Made by a program: the position numbers and the translations under genes
Part shown: positions 13,401 to 21,238 of the stretch, piece by piece
How the letters are laid out: every line of letters starts with the position of its first letter
Numbering within the stretch: position 1 is the first letter of the stretch
The notes under the pieces: generated by a model
What the model was told of the DNA's origin: nothing
Databases searched by the model: none
What the model saw: only the letters and a program-made list of their open reading frames with translations
Origin: Candidatus Altimarinota bacterium
GTDB lineage: Bacteria > Patescibacteriota > Gracilibacteria > BD1-5 > UBA2023
Assembly: GCA_028714815.1 (NCBI GenBank)
Contig: JAQTLR010000007.1
Location: 1-45,279 of the forward strand
DNA: 45,279 nt
Direction: 5' to 3'

Positions 13401-13975
13401 TTGTTGAAAAAAGCAACGAGCTCATCCTGATTCTTGGATGCATCGCCCGTATTCGGTCGTATGACCGAATGCCAGATCTCCGGCTTCTCATCGGTCAAGG
13501 TTTTCGTGGTATATTCATAGCTCTTCTTCGTCTGATCATACACGAAGCTCTTGTTGTCGAAATCCACGTACGGATACACGCTCATGAATGCTTTCCCTTC
13601 CTTATGCACTACCGGAAGCGGAACCTCCCCGATAAGGATGGTGCCCACGAGTCGGGAAAGCCCTTCACCGTCCCCCTCATAGAAAAGCTTCTCGTTGATG
13701 GATGCGATCGTGAAAGGATTGGCGGTTTTCTGGACCGGAAATATGACCACCCGGGTATTCGGAAGGTATGCCTGCACATCCTTCGCATACTGGAGCACTT
13801 TGGATTTCACCGCCCCGCTATATATCGCATCGTCCACGATAAAAGACACGATATCCGCATTCATCTTGGCTTCCGCCCGGGTCGAAGAGAGTATGGGAAC
13901 CTCGAAAGTCTGGAGGAAAAGCAGGGAGAAAATCAAAAAGGACGAGAGCCATTTTTGAAACCGTGAGTAGTTCAT
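1418..13975 (-). CDS. Giant secreted surface protein, 4185 aa, UGA-recoded
   Basis: One reading frame of 12,558 bp, open only if UGA is sense; I counted about 29 in-frame UGA codons and no UAA/UAG before 1418-1420. Residues 1-36 are a signal peptide (basic start, hydrophobic core, AEA before the mature part). Residues about 37-395 form a globular domain containing LVGTILIGEVPLP. A Gly/Thr/Ser linker follows (about 395-425, six UGA glycines). There is a hydrophobic stretch near 857-890 and an EF-hand-like loop LDANKNGILDGYE near 908. Ig-like/invasin-like beta repeats span about 960-1480 and FG-GAP/VCBS-like repeats (DVNGDGVPDIVIF and similar) about 1870-1985. Thrombospondin-3-like calcium loops lie near 2340-2395, a Leu/Pro repeat near 3020-3090, another DVDKDGDDDIIY repeat near 3500 and DTDGDGDVG near 3890. 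No LPxTG or other sorting signal was seen at the C-terminus. A role as adhesin or host-contact protein is inference. Confidence 0.9.
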
Positions 13976-14014
13976 AGATTGAGCGAAATTTTGATGCTAT
14001 GGTAATTCCCTTCC

Positions 14015-14042
14015 ATAGTATCATATTTGAGGGTTTTTGCAA
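14015..14042 (-). promoter_or_regulatory. Promoter of the giant surface gene
   Basis: Read on the minus strand: TTGCAA, 16-bp spacer, TACTAT, with TG one base before the -10 (extended -10). It lies 40 bp upstream of the ATG at 13975. It faces away from the promoter of the tail-collar gene, giving a divergent surface-protein locus. Confidence 0.6.
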
Positions 14043-14104
14043 AAGATTTTAGAGGGAAAAACGGAAGAAAAAACCCTATTCTCTGCCATTTTTGGAAGCG
14101 AAAC

Positions 14105-14132
14105 TTGAAATCAAGGAAAAATACAAGATAAT
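14105..14132 (+). promoter_or_regulatory. Promoter of the tail-collar fibre gene
   Basis: TTGAAA, 16-bp spacer, GATAAT. Transcription would begin near 14139, about 20 bp before the ATG at 14161. This argues against the in-frame upstream ATG at 14092. Confidence 0.5.
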
Positions 14133-14160
14133 AGCTTCGTTTAGTCCCTTATATTCCTAT

Positions 14161-14751
14161 ATGAAGAAATCACTACTTTCCGCTTTTGTTTTTTTCGGAA
14201 CGCTCATTGTTTTATCTGTTGCGTACGCAGCATATCAGACTATCAGTTCGAGCGAATATGCTTCGGGGGCTGCTGTATCCTCCGCTCTTATGGGGAAAAT
14301 TGTCGGAAATATCGACATTCTCAACACTCGTCTCACGAGTGCAGAAACGACAATTGCTTCTCAGGCAACCACTATTGCTTCTATGAATACGACCATATCA
14401 ACCCTTGCACCGACAGGAGCTGTGGTAGCATTCAACCTCTCTTCCTGTCCGACCGGTTGGAGTCTGGCGGATGGGGCTAGCGGAAGACCGGACCTCCGTG
14501 GGGAATTCATCCGAGGACTCGACAATGGAAGGGGGGTAGATAGCGGGCGTACCATTGGGTCATCACAGAGTCAGCAAACCTTAATCCGTATGTCTCCAGA
14601 TGGTTCTATAGTATCAGGAAACATCCAACTGAGTGGAGCCGGGAATACGTATAGATTTGAAAATAATGGACCGTATGGAGGGGTTAATTCTTCGACAACT
14701 TCTGAAACACGTCCCCGTAATGTCGCACTCCTCTACTGTATCAAAAACTAG
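14161..14751 (+). CDS. Secreted fibre-like protein with phage tail-collar domain
   Basis: 196 residues. Residues 1-24 are a signal peptide or N-terminal membrane anchor ending in SVAYA. A short helical stretch follows (GKIVGNIDILNTRLTSAETTIAS, quoted here only as residues about 45-67) that looks coiled-coil. The C-terminal domain carries the hallmarks of the phage tail-collar family: PTGAVVAF, CPTGW, DGASGRPDLRGEFIRG, GRTIGSSQSQ and the ending ETRPRNVALLYCIK. In phages and pili such domains cap a fibre and bind receptors. The anchor and the LNTRL stretch recur in the fibre gene at 42174-42860, so these look like modular paralogues. No in-frame UGA. The function at the cell surface is inferred. 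Confidence 0.8.
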   Translation: MKKSLLSAFVFFGTLIVLSVAYAAYQTISSSEYASGAAVSSALMGKIVGNIDILNTRLTSAETTIASQATTIASMNTTISTLAPTGAVVAFNLSSCPTGWSLADGASGRPDLRGEFIRGLDNGRGVDSGRTIGSSQSQQTLIRMSPDGSIVSGNIQLSGAGNTYRFENNGPYGGVNSSTTSETRPRNVALLYCIKN

Positions 14752-14783
14752 AATAACATCTTATCTCCCTATTTTTTATCCCT

Positions 14784-15395
14784 ATGAAACGGTTTCTTTC
14801 TTGGTTTGGAAAGAAAGCTATTGGTGGAATAATTACTGGACTATTCTTGATTACTACAATTCTTTGAATCGTGTATGCTACAGTGAGCTGGCCAAGTAGT
14901 ACACCCATAGGAGAAGTGAGTGGAGGGAAATTTATGCAATACTTTACTAGCATCAAAGTGGCTTGTCCTGCCGGACAGTATTTGAATGGATATGACATAA
15001 ATTATAACAAAGTTTGTGCTACCGCACCTGTTGGACCACAATGACCAGCAGGTGTGAATGGTACTACTGGTCCAGCTGGACCCGCAGGGATTCCTGGGGT
15101 ACAAGGACCTGCAATTAAAGGATGGGGTAGCAATGTGACTACAAGCACTTATGATTTAACATTTAATGGTGCTCAATGGAATGGTGGAACTCCAATAGAT
15201 TGCGGTACATCAGGCGCAACAGAATGTCGGTATATAGATACACAAATTCATGATTTTTGCATAATTACTACTGTTTGATGAGGTGCTCCTCATATTTCTC
15301 TCACCTCATTATGAGGATGAATATACCGTTTAAGTAATCATCGATATGTTTCAAATTCCACAGCTATAGGAGCAACTTGTTATAATTGGCATTAA
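14784..15395 (+). CDS. Secreted collagen-like fibre protein, UGA-recoded
   Basis: 203 residues with six in-frame UGA codons, so it exists as one gene only under code 25. Residues about 10-33 form a membrane anchor/signal ending in VYA, and a Cys-containing module follows (ACPAGQYLNGYD). Then comes a short collagen-like Gly-X-Y run, GPQGPAGVNGTTGPAGPAG, in which the second glycine is UGA. After it are Cys-rich segments and two UGA-encoded Gly-Gly(-Gly) turns. It ends at UAA 15393-15395, but the same frame stays open and protein-like for 52 more codons (see next entry). It follows the tail-collar gene by 32 bp and is probably co-transcribed. Use of UGA is much denser than in housekeeping genes nearby. 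Confidence 0.82.
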
Positions 15396-15554
15396 TATAA
15401 TTATTCCGATCATACCCACCGATTAGTTCTATGGATCCAAGAATATACCCTTAAAAACTATACCTGTAGTACTGGAATAGTCTGCACAAGTCATGTACAG
15501 GTGGGATTTTGATCCAGATGTACCGGATATGGACCATGATATCTATGGCAATAA
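15396..15554 (+). other. Open in-frame continuation beyond the collagen-like gene's UAA
   Basis: After the UAA at 15393 the same frame runs another 52 codons to UAA 15552-15554, with two UGA glycines and segments such as NYTCSTGIVCTSH and CTGYGPGYLW. The Cys/Gly-rich composition matches the preceding protein. The UAA could be a nonsense mutation, a sequencing error or the true end. By length alone the open stretch is not strong evidence. Confidence 0.4.
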
Positions 15555-15625
15555 TCAAGAAACTAAAAACATATTTTAAAAGACCCCCACTCTCTGGAAT
15601 AAGGACCTTGATCCTCTAAATTTCC

Positions 15626-16756
15626 CTATATCTCGTCTTCCGTGATAGCAAGATCATAGTTGAATGATCCACAGATGGTGATAATGGTAATCTTCCCTTT
15701 ATATCCCGCTTCTCTGAGTTTCAGAGCAATCGCGTTCGGAGTGGCACCGGTCGTGAAACTATCGTCGAGGATGAGGATATGTCTGTATGAATCCAGTTCC
15801 TTCGGTATCGTCACTTCGAGACTCATGAGAGCATTTTCTACCCGCTCTTTTCTCTTATCTACTCCTCTGATTTCTTTTTGCGGACGAAGTATCCTCCCAA
15901 AAGGAGAAATCTTTTCTGCTTTAATCTTTGGGAGCCTCAGGTCGAGCATATCGTCAAGCACATCCCGAAACTGGATATTTCGTCCCTGTGTTGGAGGTGT
16001 AAGTACATACGCATCAACTTGTTCTTTTTCTGTATATGATTTTATGGTATCCACTGCTCCATCAATGGCACTTTCTATAAGATATTCACTCCCGTTAAGT
16101 TTTCCATAATACAATTCTATCGCGGTACGTGTCCGTCCAAAAGCATTTTCTAGAACTGACGGTATTATGAAGAAAAAATTATCGAATCCTATTTTCATAA
16201 TTCCTTCAAGATTCGCTCGTGCCGTTCCTCCTGCATCCAGAAAACCATTTTTCTTACGTCTCGATTCGATGCTTCCGATTATTTCCAAGTATTCAAGAGC
16301 TTTCTGTACAATCATGCTAGAAAAATCATGTTTTGGATCTGTGCACCAAGTCAAAAAAGCATCAAATCCTTTCAAAATAGTATCATCCGGAGCTATGTAC
16401 ATGCAATATCGATCGAATGTTGCATTCAAATTTTCTTCCGTTTCGCTTTCACCATACGATTCCTGCAATGCGAAGAGTATTTCTTGTTTTAAGTCATGTA
16501 TCTGACTTTGAGTAAACCGTAGCCCCGAAGCTTCTCAGATATTTGAACCGATATACATCGATTCATGGAGGAAGTATCTCGTCGATTTTCTTTTCCCATC
16601 AGTTCTCACCTGACCGCTTTGAATAAGGTTTTTCAGGTATTGGTAAGCGGAAATACGACTCATACCCAACTTCACTGCTACCTCTGGAGCAGAGATTCCT
16701 GGGCTTGCTCGCACGATATCCAAAACTCTTTCTTTTATGAGAATACTTTTTTTCAT
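15626..16756 (-). CDS. Winged-helix regulator fused to a phosphoribosyltransferase domain
   Basis: 376 residues. Residues 1-70 are a winged helix-turn-helix (ISAPEVAVKLGMSRISAYQYLKNL as recognition region, then a beta-wing KRKSTRYFLH). The UGA at 16535-16537 is read as glycine and joins this to a middle region of about 200 residues with no recognisable motif. The C-terminus holds a type I phosphoribosyltransferase PRPP loop, LILDDSFTTGATP (about 329-341), preceded by PPTQGRNIQFRDVLDDML. The layout recalls PurR of Bacillus, a wHTH plus PRTase repressor that senses PRPP, but the protein is longer and not clearly orthologous. ComF-like enzymes share the PRTase part only. Two palindromes sit directly upstream of the start, suggesting autoregulation. 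No Shine-Dalgarno sequence. Confidence 0.75.
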
Positions 16757-16793
16757 TTGGTTAAAGTTTAACTAATATTGGTTAAAGTTTAAC
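16757..16793. promoter_or_regulatory. Two palindromic operators in direct repeat
   Basis: The 16-bp sequence TTGGTTAAAGTTTAAC occurs at 16757-16772 and again at 16778-16793. Each contains a perfect 6-bp inverted repeat GTTAAA-g-TTTAAC (16760-16772 and 16781-16793). The centres are 21 bp apart, two helical turns. The first copy ends 3 bp from the ATG of the winged-helix/PRTase gene, so binding would cover its translation and transcription start. The cognate repressor is most simply that same protein (inference). Confidence 0.7.
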
Positions 16794-16869
16794 TCAATTA
16801 TATACGATATTTCTCTGAATGCAAAAAGAAACAATCCCCACAGAGATAACCTATTTTACCGATTAAGAA

Positions 16870-17427
16870 CTACATTCCAATGTAAGATAAAAAGGCTTTT
16901 CCTTTTTCTGTTATACTTAGTTGATTATTTTGCTCTGATATCAATCAATTCCCTAGAAGAATCGAATGAATAGCAACTAATTCCGATCTCAATATTTCAG
17001 TTCAAAAGAGAGTGTGACTATGTTCCATAAAGGCATCTTTTGTCATATTTCATAATCAAGATATCCATTTTAATATTGTTTTGGTTCGAGGAACGGTTAA
17101 TATATTTAAATATCGAAACTCATTTTCTATACTTTCTCGAGTCAGTTTATCTATTAAATCCTGATTATTAGCTTTAGATTTTTCCTCTTTAAGCTCATCC
17201 TGTGCAAAAGACTCTATGGCTTTAGTTTGTACATCCGAGATTATCGAACCTTCTTTCCCTTGTAATTGAAATTCATTACTTCATATTTTAAATTTAACAA
17301 TGTTATTCAGAAAGTTCTGAATAGATTCCTTAAGAAAAAAAATAGTTAAAATAGCAGCGAAAGGCCAAACTAAAATTACTTGGAGTAAATCTTTTAAGTA
17401 AACAAAAAAATCTTTAATAAGCGCCAT
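16870..17427 (-). CDS. Membrane protein with C-terminal winged-helix-like domain, visible only in code 25
   Basis: 185 residues, five in-frame UGA codons, ending at UAG 16870-16872. It starts MALIKDFFVYLKDLL and has one hydrophobic segment (about residues 15-32). A charged helical stretch follows (about 60-100), then a C-terminal domain ELVAIHSILLGNGLIS...LSITEKGKAFLSYIGM. That domain resembles the end of a winged helix (helix, turn, beta wing, tKGxxFLxYI). The sequence is AT-rich compared with flanking genes. It lies between the dnaK 3' end and the winged-helix/PRTase gene on the same strand. Function unknown. Confidence 0.7.
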
Positions 17428-17450
17428 ATTTAAAATTAGTTAACAACAAA

Positions 17451-17474
17451 TCCCCACTCTCTCGAATGGGGACC
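17451..17474 (-). terminator. Hairpin downstream of dnaK
   Basis: On the minus strand: TCCCCA, a 10-nt loop, TGGGGA, then a short T run, 10 bp past the dnaK stop. A similar sequence (GGTCC...AGAGAGTGGGGGTC) follows the winged-helix/PRTase gene at 15583-15607. The T tract is weak. Confidence 0.4.
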
Positions 17475-17483
17475 TTTAAAATA

Positions 17484-19379
17484 CTACTTCTCTTCTACTT
17501 CCGCATCGACTGTTCCATCGTCTTTCTTCTCGTTGTTGTCGTGAACTTTCACTCCGTCGTCTCCTTCGGGAGTTCCTCCCTTGGAGTAGATTTCCTGTCC
17601 GATTTTCATCATGACTTCATTGAGCGGATTCATCGCGGCGTCGATGGATTCCTTGGAGGCGTCGGCGTCGGCGAGCACCTTGTGGAGCTCTTCGATCTTG
17701 GCAGTCGCCTCGGTTCCGAGCGCGGCATCGAATTTGCCTTCGTTGTCCTTCATGGTCTTCTCGGCTTGGTAGACGGCACTATCCGCGTGGTTGCGGGCTT
17801 CGATGGATTCTTTCTTTTTCTTGTCGGTTTCTCGGTTCGCTTCCGCCTCTTTTACGAGCCGATCGACTTCCTTGTCGTCCATTCCGGTCGAACCTTGGAT
17901 AGTGATCTTCTGTTCCTTTCCGGTTCCTTTGTCCTTTGCAGTGACATGGAGCACTCCGGAAGCATCGATATCGAAGGTGACCTCGATCTGCGGAACTCCG
18001 CGTGGAGCTCCGGCGATACCAGAGAGGACGAATCGTCCGAGATCCTTGTTATCCGAAGCCATCTCGCGTTCTCCTTGGAGGACGTGGATCTCTACGGAGT
18101 CCTGGTTATCCATCGCCGTAGAATACACCTGAGATTTCGAAGTCGGGATAGTCGTGTTTCGCTCGATCATCCGGGTCATGACCCCTCCGAGCGTCTCGAT
18201 ACCGAGAGAAAGCGGAGTGACGTCGAGCAGGAGGACATCCTTCACGTCTCCTTGGATGATACCGGCTTGTATTGCTGCTCCGAGAGCCACCGCTTCGTCT
18301 GGATTCACGGATGCGTTCGGCTTCTTTCCGAAGAATGCCTCAACCTTGGACATAACGAGCGGTACACGGGTCGAACCTCCGACGAGGATCACTTCATCGA
18401 TCTGTCCGATGCTGACTCCGGCATCTTTCAATACCTTTCGGCATGGCTCGATGGAGCGTTCTACGAGATCCGCGATGAGTTCCTCGAATTTCTGTCGGGT
18501 CAAAGTGACATTCAGATTGCTTGGAACTCCGTCATTCATCGCGATAAACGGTTGGTTGATTTCGGTAGAAGTCGCGCTCGAGAGCTCGATCTTCGCCTGT
18601 TCTGCAGCGCTTCGTACCCGTTGTACCGCACTGGCATCCTTACGGAGGTCGATTCCTTCTTTTGCCTGGAATTCCGCCATGATCCATTCAAAAATCCGTT
18701 GATCGAAGTCGTCTCCTCCGAGGTGGGTGTCCCCATTGGTCGCGAGTACTTCGAAGGTCCCCTCGGATCCGATTTCAAGAATGGAGATATCGAAAGTTCC
18801 TCCTCCAAAATCATACACCGCTACCTTTTCGTCTTTCTTTCGGTCGATACCGTAAGCAAGGGCTGCGGCAGTTGGTTCATTCACGATCCGTTTTACATCG
18901 AGTCCGGCGATCTTTCCGGCATTGATGGTTGCCTGACGCTCGCTATCATTAAAATATGCAGGAACAGTAATAACCGCTTCGGTTACTTTGGTTCCGAGGA
19001 ATTTCTCGGCATCTGATTTAAGTTTCTCGAGGACTTTCGCTGATATTTCCTCCGGTCGAACTCCCTTCCCATCCCATTCGATGAGACACCCTCCATCCGG
19101 ACCTTCGGTCACTTTGAAGGAGATATTCTTGAGTTCCTCGGTCACTTCCGAGAACTTCCGTCCGATGAAACGCTTCGCGGAGTAAATCGTCTGGGCAGGA
19201 TTCACGACTGCCTGACGCTTCGCGGGCATCCCGACGATAGTCTCGCCCTTCTTGTTCGCTACGATCGAAGGAGTGGTCCGTCCCCCTTCCGAGTTCGGGA
19301 TAACCTTCGCTTGACCCCCTTCCATGAAGGCGACACACGAATTCGTGGTCCCGAGGTCGATTCCTATAATTTTTGACAT
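17484..19379 (-). CDS. dnaK: Chaperone protein DnaK (Hsp70)
   Basis: ATP-driven cytoplasmic chaperone. 631 residues, full length. The phosphate-1 loop [13 protein letters not shown] is at the N-terminus, then [13 protein letters not shown] and [10 protein letters not shown] of the nucleotide-binding domain. [14 protein letters not shown] marks the start of the substrate-binding domain, and a helical lid ends in an acidic tail [12 protein letters not shown]. There is no UGA codon. It is 54 bp downstream of the ferritin-like gene and probably in one operon with it; neither grpE nor dnaJ is in the window. A CIRCE-like palindrome at 19799-19824 suggests HrcA-type heat-shock control. Confidence 0.98.
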   Translation of the reverse strand: MSKIIGIDLGTTNSCVAFMEGGQAKVIPNSEGGRTTPSIVANKKGETIVGMPAKRQAVVNPAQTIYSAKRFIGRKFSEVTEELKNISFKVTEGPDGGCLIEWDGKGVRPEEISAKVLEKLKSDAEKFLGTKVTEAVITVPAYFNDSERQATINAGKIAGLDVKRIVNEPTAAALAYGIDRKKDEKVAVYDFGGGTFDISILEIGSEGTFEVLATNGDTHLGGDDFDQRIFEWIMAEFQAKEGIDLRKDASAVQRVRSAAEQAKIELSSATSTEINQPFIAMNDGVPSNLNVTLTRQKFEELIADLVERSIEPCRKVLKDAGVSIGQIDEVILVGGSTRVPLVMSKVEAFFGKKPNASVNPDEAVALGAAIQAGIIQGDVKDVLLLDVTPLSLGIETLGGVMTRMIERNTTIPTSKSQVYSTAMDNQDSVEIHVLQGEREMASDNKDLGRFVLSGIAGAPRGVPQIEVTFDIDASGVLHVTAKDKGTGKEQKITIQGSTGMDDKEVDRLVKEAEANRETDKKKKESIEARNHADSAVYQAEKTMKDNEGKFDAALGTEATAKIEELHKVLADADASKESIDAAMNPLNEVMMKIGQEIYSKGGTPEGDDGVKVHDNNEKKDDGTVDAEVEEK

Positions 19380-19433
19380 ATGAAAAAATAGTTAAAAGTA
19401 AAAATAGTTACATTCCTGAAATTCACTCAGGAT

Positions 19434-19715
19434 TTATTGGTGCTCTCCTCTGATGAGCCCTTCCTTGAAAAGGTTATCTTTCAGCTCATGATCCATTTCC
19501 GGATCATTCCGCCTGATCCATTCCAGAAGCATAGAAGCATGTTCTTTTTCTTCTTTCGCATTATGGAGCAGGATAAGCTTCAACTCCGGATCCGTACAAG
19601 CATCCGCGCGTTGATTATAAAAATCAACCGCTTCGAACTCCTCACGGAGCGAATCGATCGCTCGTTTCATATTCTGTGTCGATTCCGACACCTGATCCCT
19701 TTCTTCATGGAACAT
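19434..19715 (-). CDS. Encapsulated-ferritin-like protein (EncFtn family)
   Basis: 93 residues from the ATG at 19715. Two helices carry EEFEAVDFYNQR (residues 25-36) and HNAKEEKEHASMLLEWIRRND (about 51-71). This matches the EncFtn signature EELEAVDWYxQR...HNxDEEKEHAxMxLEWxRR, in which paired Glu and EEKEH residues form the di-iron site at a dimer interface. The family Trp is Phe32 here. EncFtn normally sits inside an encapsulin shell, but no encapsulin gene is in the window. An in-frame ATG at 19775, seven bases after AGGAG, would add 20 residues; I prefer 19715 because it gives the usual family N-terminus. The gene precedes dnaK. Confidence 0.78.
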   Translation of the reverse strand: MFHEERDQVSESTQNMKRAIDSLREEFEAVDFYNQRADACTDPELKLILLHNAKEEKEHASMLLEWIRRNDPEMDHELKDNLFKEGLIRGEHQ

Positions 19716-19764
19716 AGTGAGAAATATTAGGATATAAAGTATCTCTGAATAATTTCTGTTCCCT

Positions 19765-19792
19765 ATGATATTCATATTTTTTCTCCTGTCAA
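19765..19792 (-). promoter_or_regulatory. Promoter of the ferritin-like/dnaK operon
   Basis: Minus strand: TTGACA (19792-19787), 16-bp spacer, TATCAT (19770-19765). It lies 50 bp upstream of the preferred ferritin start and just downstream of the CIRCE-like palindrome. The sequence AGGAGAAAAAAT also overlaps it and could instead be a ribosome-binding site for ATG 19775. Confidence 0.45.
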
Positions 19793-19798
19793 AACTTT

Positions 19799-19824
19799 TT
19801 AGCACATTCTTTATTTGGTGCTAA
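19799..19824. promoter_or_regulatory. CIRCE-like inverted repeat (HrcA operator candidate)
   Basis: TTAGCAC, 12 bp, GTGCTAA. The CIRCE consensus is TTAGCACTC-N9-GAGTGCTAA (27 bp); the outer seven bases of both arms match perfectly, but the inner two pairs do not and the spacing is one base short. It lies directly upstream of the promoter of the operon that contains dnaK, the usual target of HrcA. Confidence 0.55.
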
Positions 19825-19920
19825 TGTATGGGTTTTATGAGAGATTTTTAGGGAAATAGTGATTTTTTTTGACAAAAATGGAGAAATATGAAAGAATAGA
19901 CATTAGATTATCATTTAAGT

Positions 19921-20223
19921 ATGAGCACTATGTCAGCAAGAGAAGAAATCATACGGAAATCTCTCCATATTCTTCACTGAATCGAGCAAGTCACCGACTA
20001 TCACCCCTGAGAGAGATACTATCAACAAGCATACGAACAACTCGATTCACTGAATGAAGAAAAACTTCAGGAAGCTTTCGCACAAATCGCGACAATCGCA
20101 ACCGATAGCATCAACACTGCCATGGAAGATGTGAAAAAAATAGAGCGTGGTATTATTATTGAAGAAGAAGCAAAGGAACGTCTTGAGGAAGCAAAAGAAG
20201 CAATAGGTCTTTTGGGTTTTTAA
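19921..20223 (+). CDS. Small hypothetical protein, UGA-recoded
   Basis: 100 residues with two in-frame UGA glycines (...HGIEQVTDYHPGERYYQQ...), ending UAA 20221-20223. No recognisable domain. The sequence is highly charged and helical, and the second half (EDVKKIERGIIIEEEAKERL) looks like a coiled coil. ATG 19930 is an alternative start. It begins a plus-strand cluster of four small genes (19921, 20242, 20678, 21239), 18 bp before the second. Confidence 0.65.
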
Positions 20224-20241
20224 TCTTTAATTTATCATAGT

Positions 20242-20655
20242 ATGAGTGAATTTTCACAAGCCATCGAAGCTACCAAGAAGCAATGTGGTCCAGAAATAAA
20301 AAAGGATGGGCTCTTGTATGACGTGGATCTTTTAGGGAAAACAGCAGAAAAAGCACTTAGCAATGCTAATACATGGAAAGATAAGGCATTATTCAATGAT
20401 CGTACCAAGACTGGTGCTAATGCTATAAATACCCGATTGGAACAATGAGGACAGTATGCTTGTTCTCAAATTGCAGATGCTCTACAAATGACTTCTGCAA
20501 GAGGGAAAATTGAATTCCCACAAGCAGAAAAAATAGTTACCAAGACAATAACAGCACAAGCTCCAAGATCACAAGGATTAAATAATGTGGCGATGTATGC
20601 CCAAGGGACAAGTCGTATCGACGAACAAATTAATCGTGCAATGAATTGAAAATAG
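20242..20655 (+). CDS. Small hypothetical protein, UGA-recoded
   Basis: 137 residues. UGA at 20447-20449 (RLEQGGQYA) and 20647-20649 are read as glycine; the gene ends UAG 20653-20655. It is hydrophilic and mostly helical, rich in Ala/Lys/Gln, with no signal peptide and no recognised family. It follows the 100-residue gene by 18 bp and precedes the next by 22 bp, which suggests an operon. Confidence 0.62.
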
Positions 20656-20677
20656 GACTCATTAATCACTCACCATT

Positions 20678-21142
20678 ATGCCCCCAGAAATTTTCCTCGA
20701 TGAGCTTTCCGCTAACCTTATAGAAACTTCCAAATATCAGGATTTTCCGGAAGGAACGCTTGGTGCAATCCAGTATCTCTCGAAACAACACCTCTCGAAA
20801 CTGAAAGGAACCATAGAGAAAGATCTATTGCAAAATGAAATAGCATCTATGCGGGCAGCTGAGGATGCCATCATCAAAGGGTTTGCTAACTTCCTTTCCG
20901 ACGGCGGGGTTCGTATAGTTCTCACCAAGAAGGAGAAAATGGAAAACATCGATTTTCTCATCGAACCAATCAGTTACCTCTATATCCTCCGGAATAAATA
21001 TAATCCGGAAGAACTGAAAAAACTCGATGTACTCCAGAGCAAAAAAGATACTCCAGAATATATACTCTCCATCGACTTCAAAAAAAATCCTGAAACTCAA
21101 GCTTATTTTATCAGGAATATTCATATACATAACAAACAATAA
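20678..21142 (+). CDS. Hypothetical cytoplasmic protein
   Basis: 154 residues, no UGA codon, no signal peptide. Largely helical, with a segment GGVRIVLTKKEKMENIDFLIEPISYLYILR in the middle (residues about 76-105) and an acidic/basic C-terminus. I do not recognise the family. A clear terminator follows 3 bp after its stop, closing the first three genes of this cluster. Confidence 0.65.
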   Translation: MPPEIFLDELSANLIETSKYQDFPEGTLGAIQYLSKQHLSKLKGTIEKDLLQNEIASMRAAEDAIIKGFANFLSDGGVRIVLTKKEKMENIDFLIEPISYLYILRNKYNPEELKKLDVLQSKKDTPEYILSIDFKKNPETQAYFIRNIHIHNKQ

Positions 21143-21144
21143 TT

Positions 21145-21170
21145 AAAATCGGGTCAGGAACCCGATTTTT
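21145..21170 (+). terminator. Rho-independent terminator after the 154-aa gene
   Basis: AAATCGGGT, loop cagg, ACCCGATTTTT: a perfect 8-bp stem followed by T residues. Confidence 0.85.
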
Positions 21171-21238
21171 AGTTTCCTCTTGATTTTTCCTGCATTATAC
21201 ATACGATGCGCGACATTAACTAATAGTCAATCCACTCT

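Noticed and set aside
1418-13975. Reading this region as a chain of separate genes ending in UGA
   Set aside because: All pieces share one frame, only UGA separates them, none has its own start signal, and UGA is glycine in conserved motifs elsewhere in the window.
14092-14160. Upstream ATG of the tail-collar gene
   Set aside because: It would precede the likely promoter -10 and bury the signal peptide; ATG 14161 fits better.
17466-19016. 516-codon open frame antisense to dnaK (similarly 37026-38267 over tuf and 24008-26053 over pnp)
   Set aside because: These are shadows of strongly conserved genes caused by codon bias on the other strand; their translations show no family pattern.
19716-19805. 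30-residue N-terminal extension of the ferritin-like protein
   Set aside because: It crosses the CIRCE-like element and promoter; only the part from 19775 could be translated, and the family start is at 19715.
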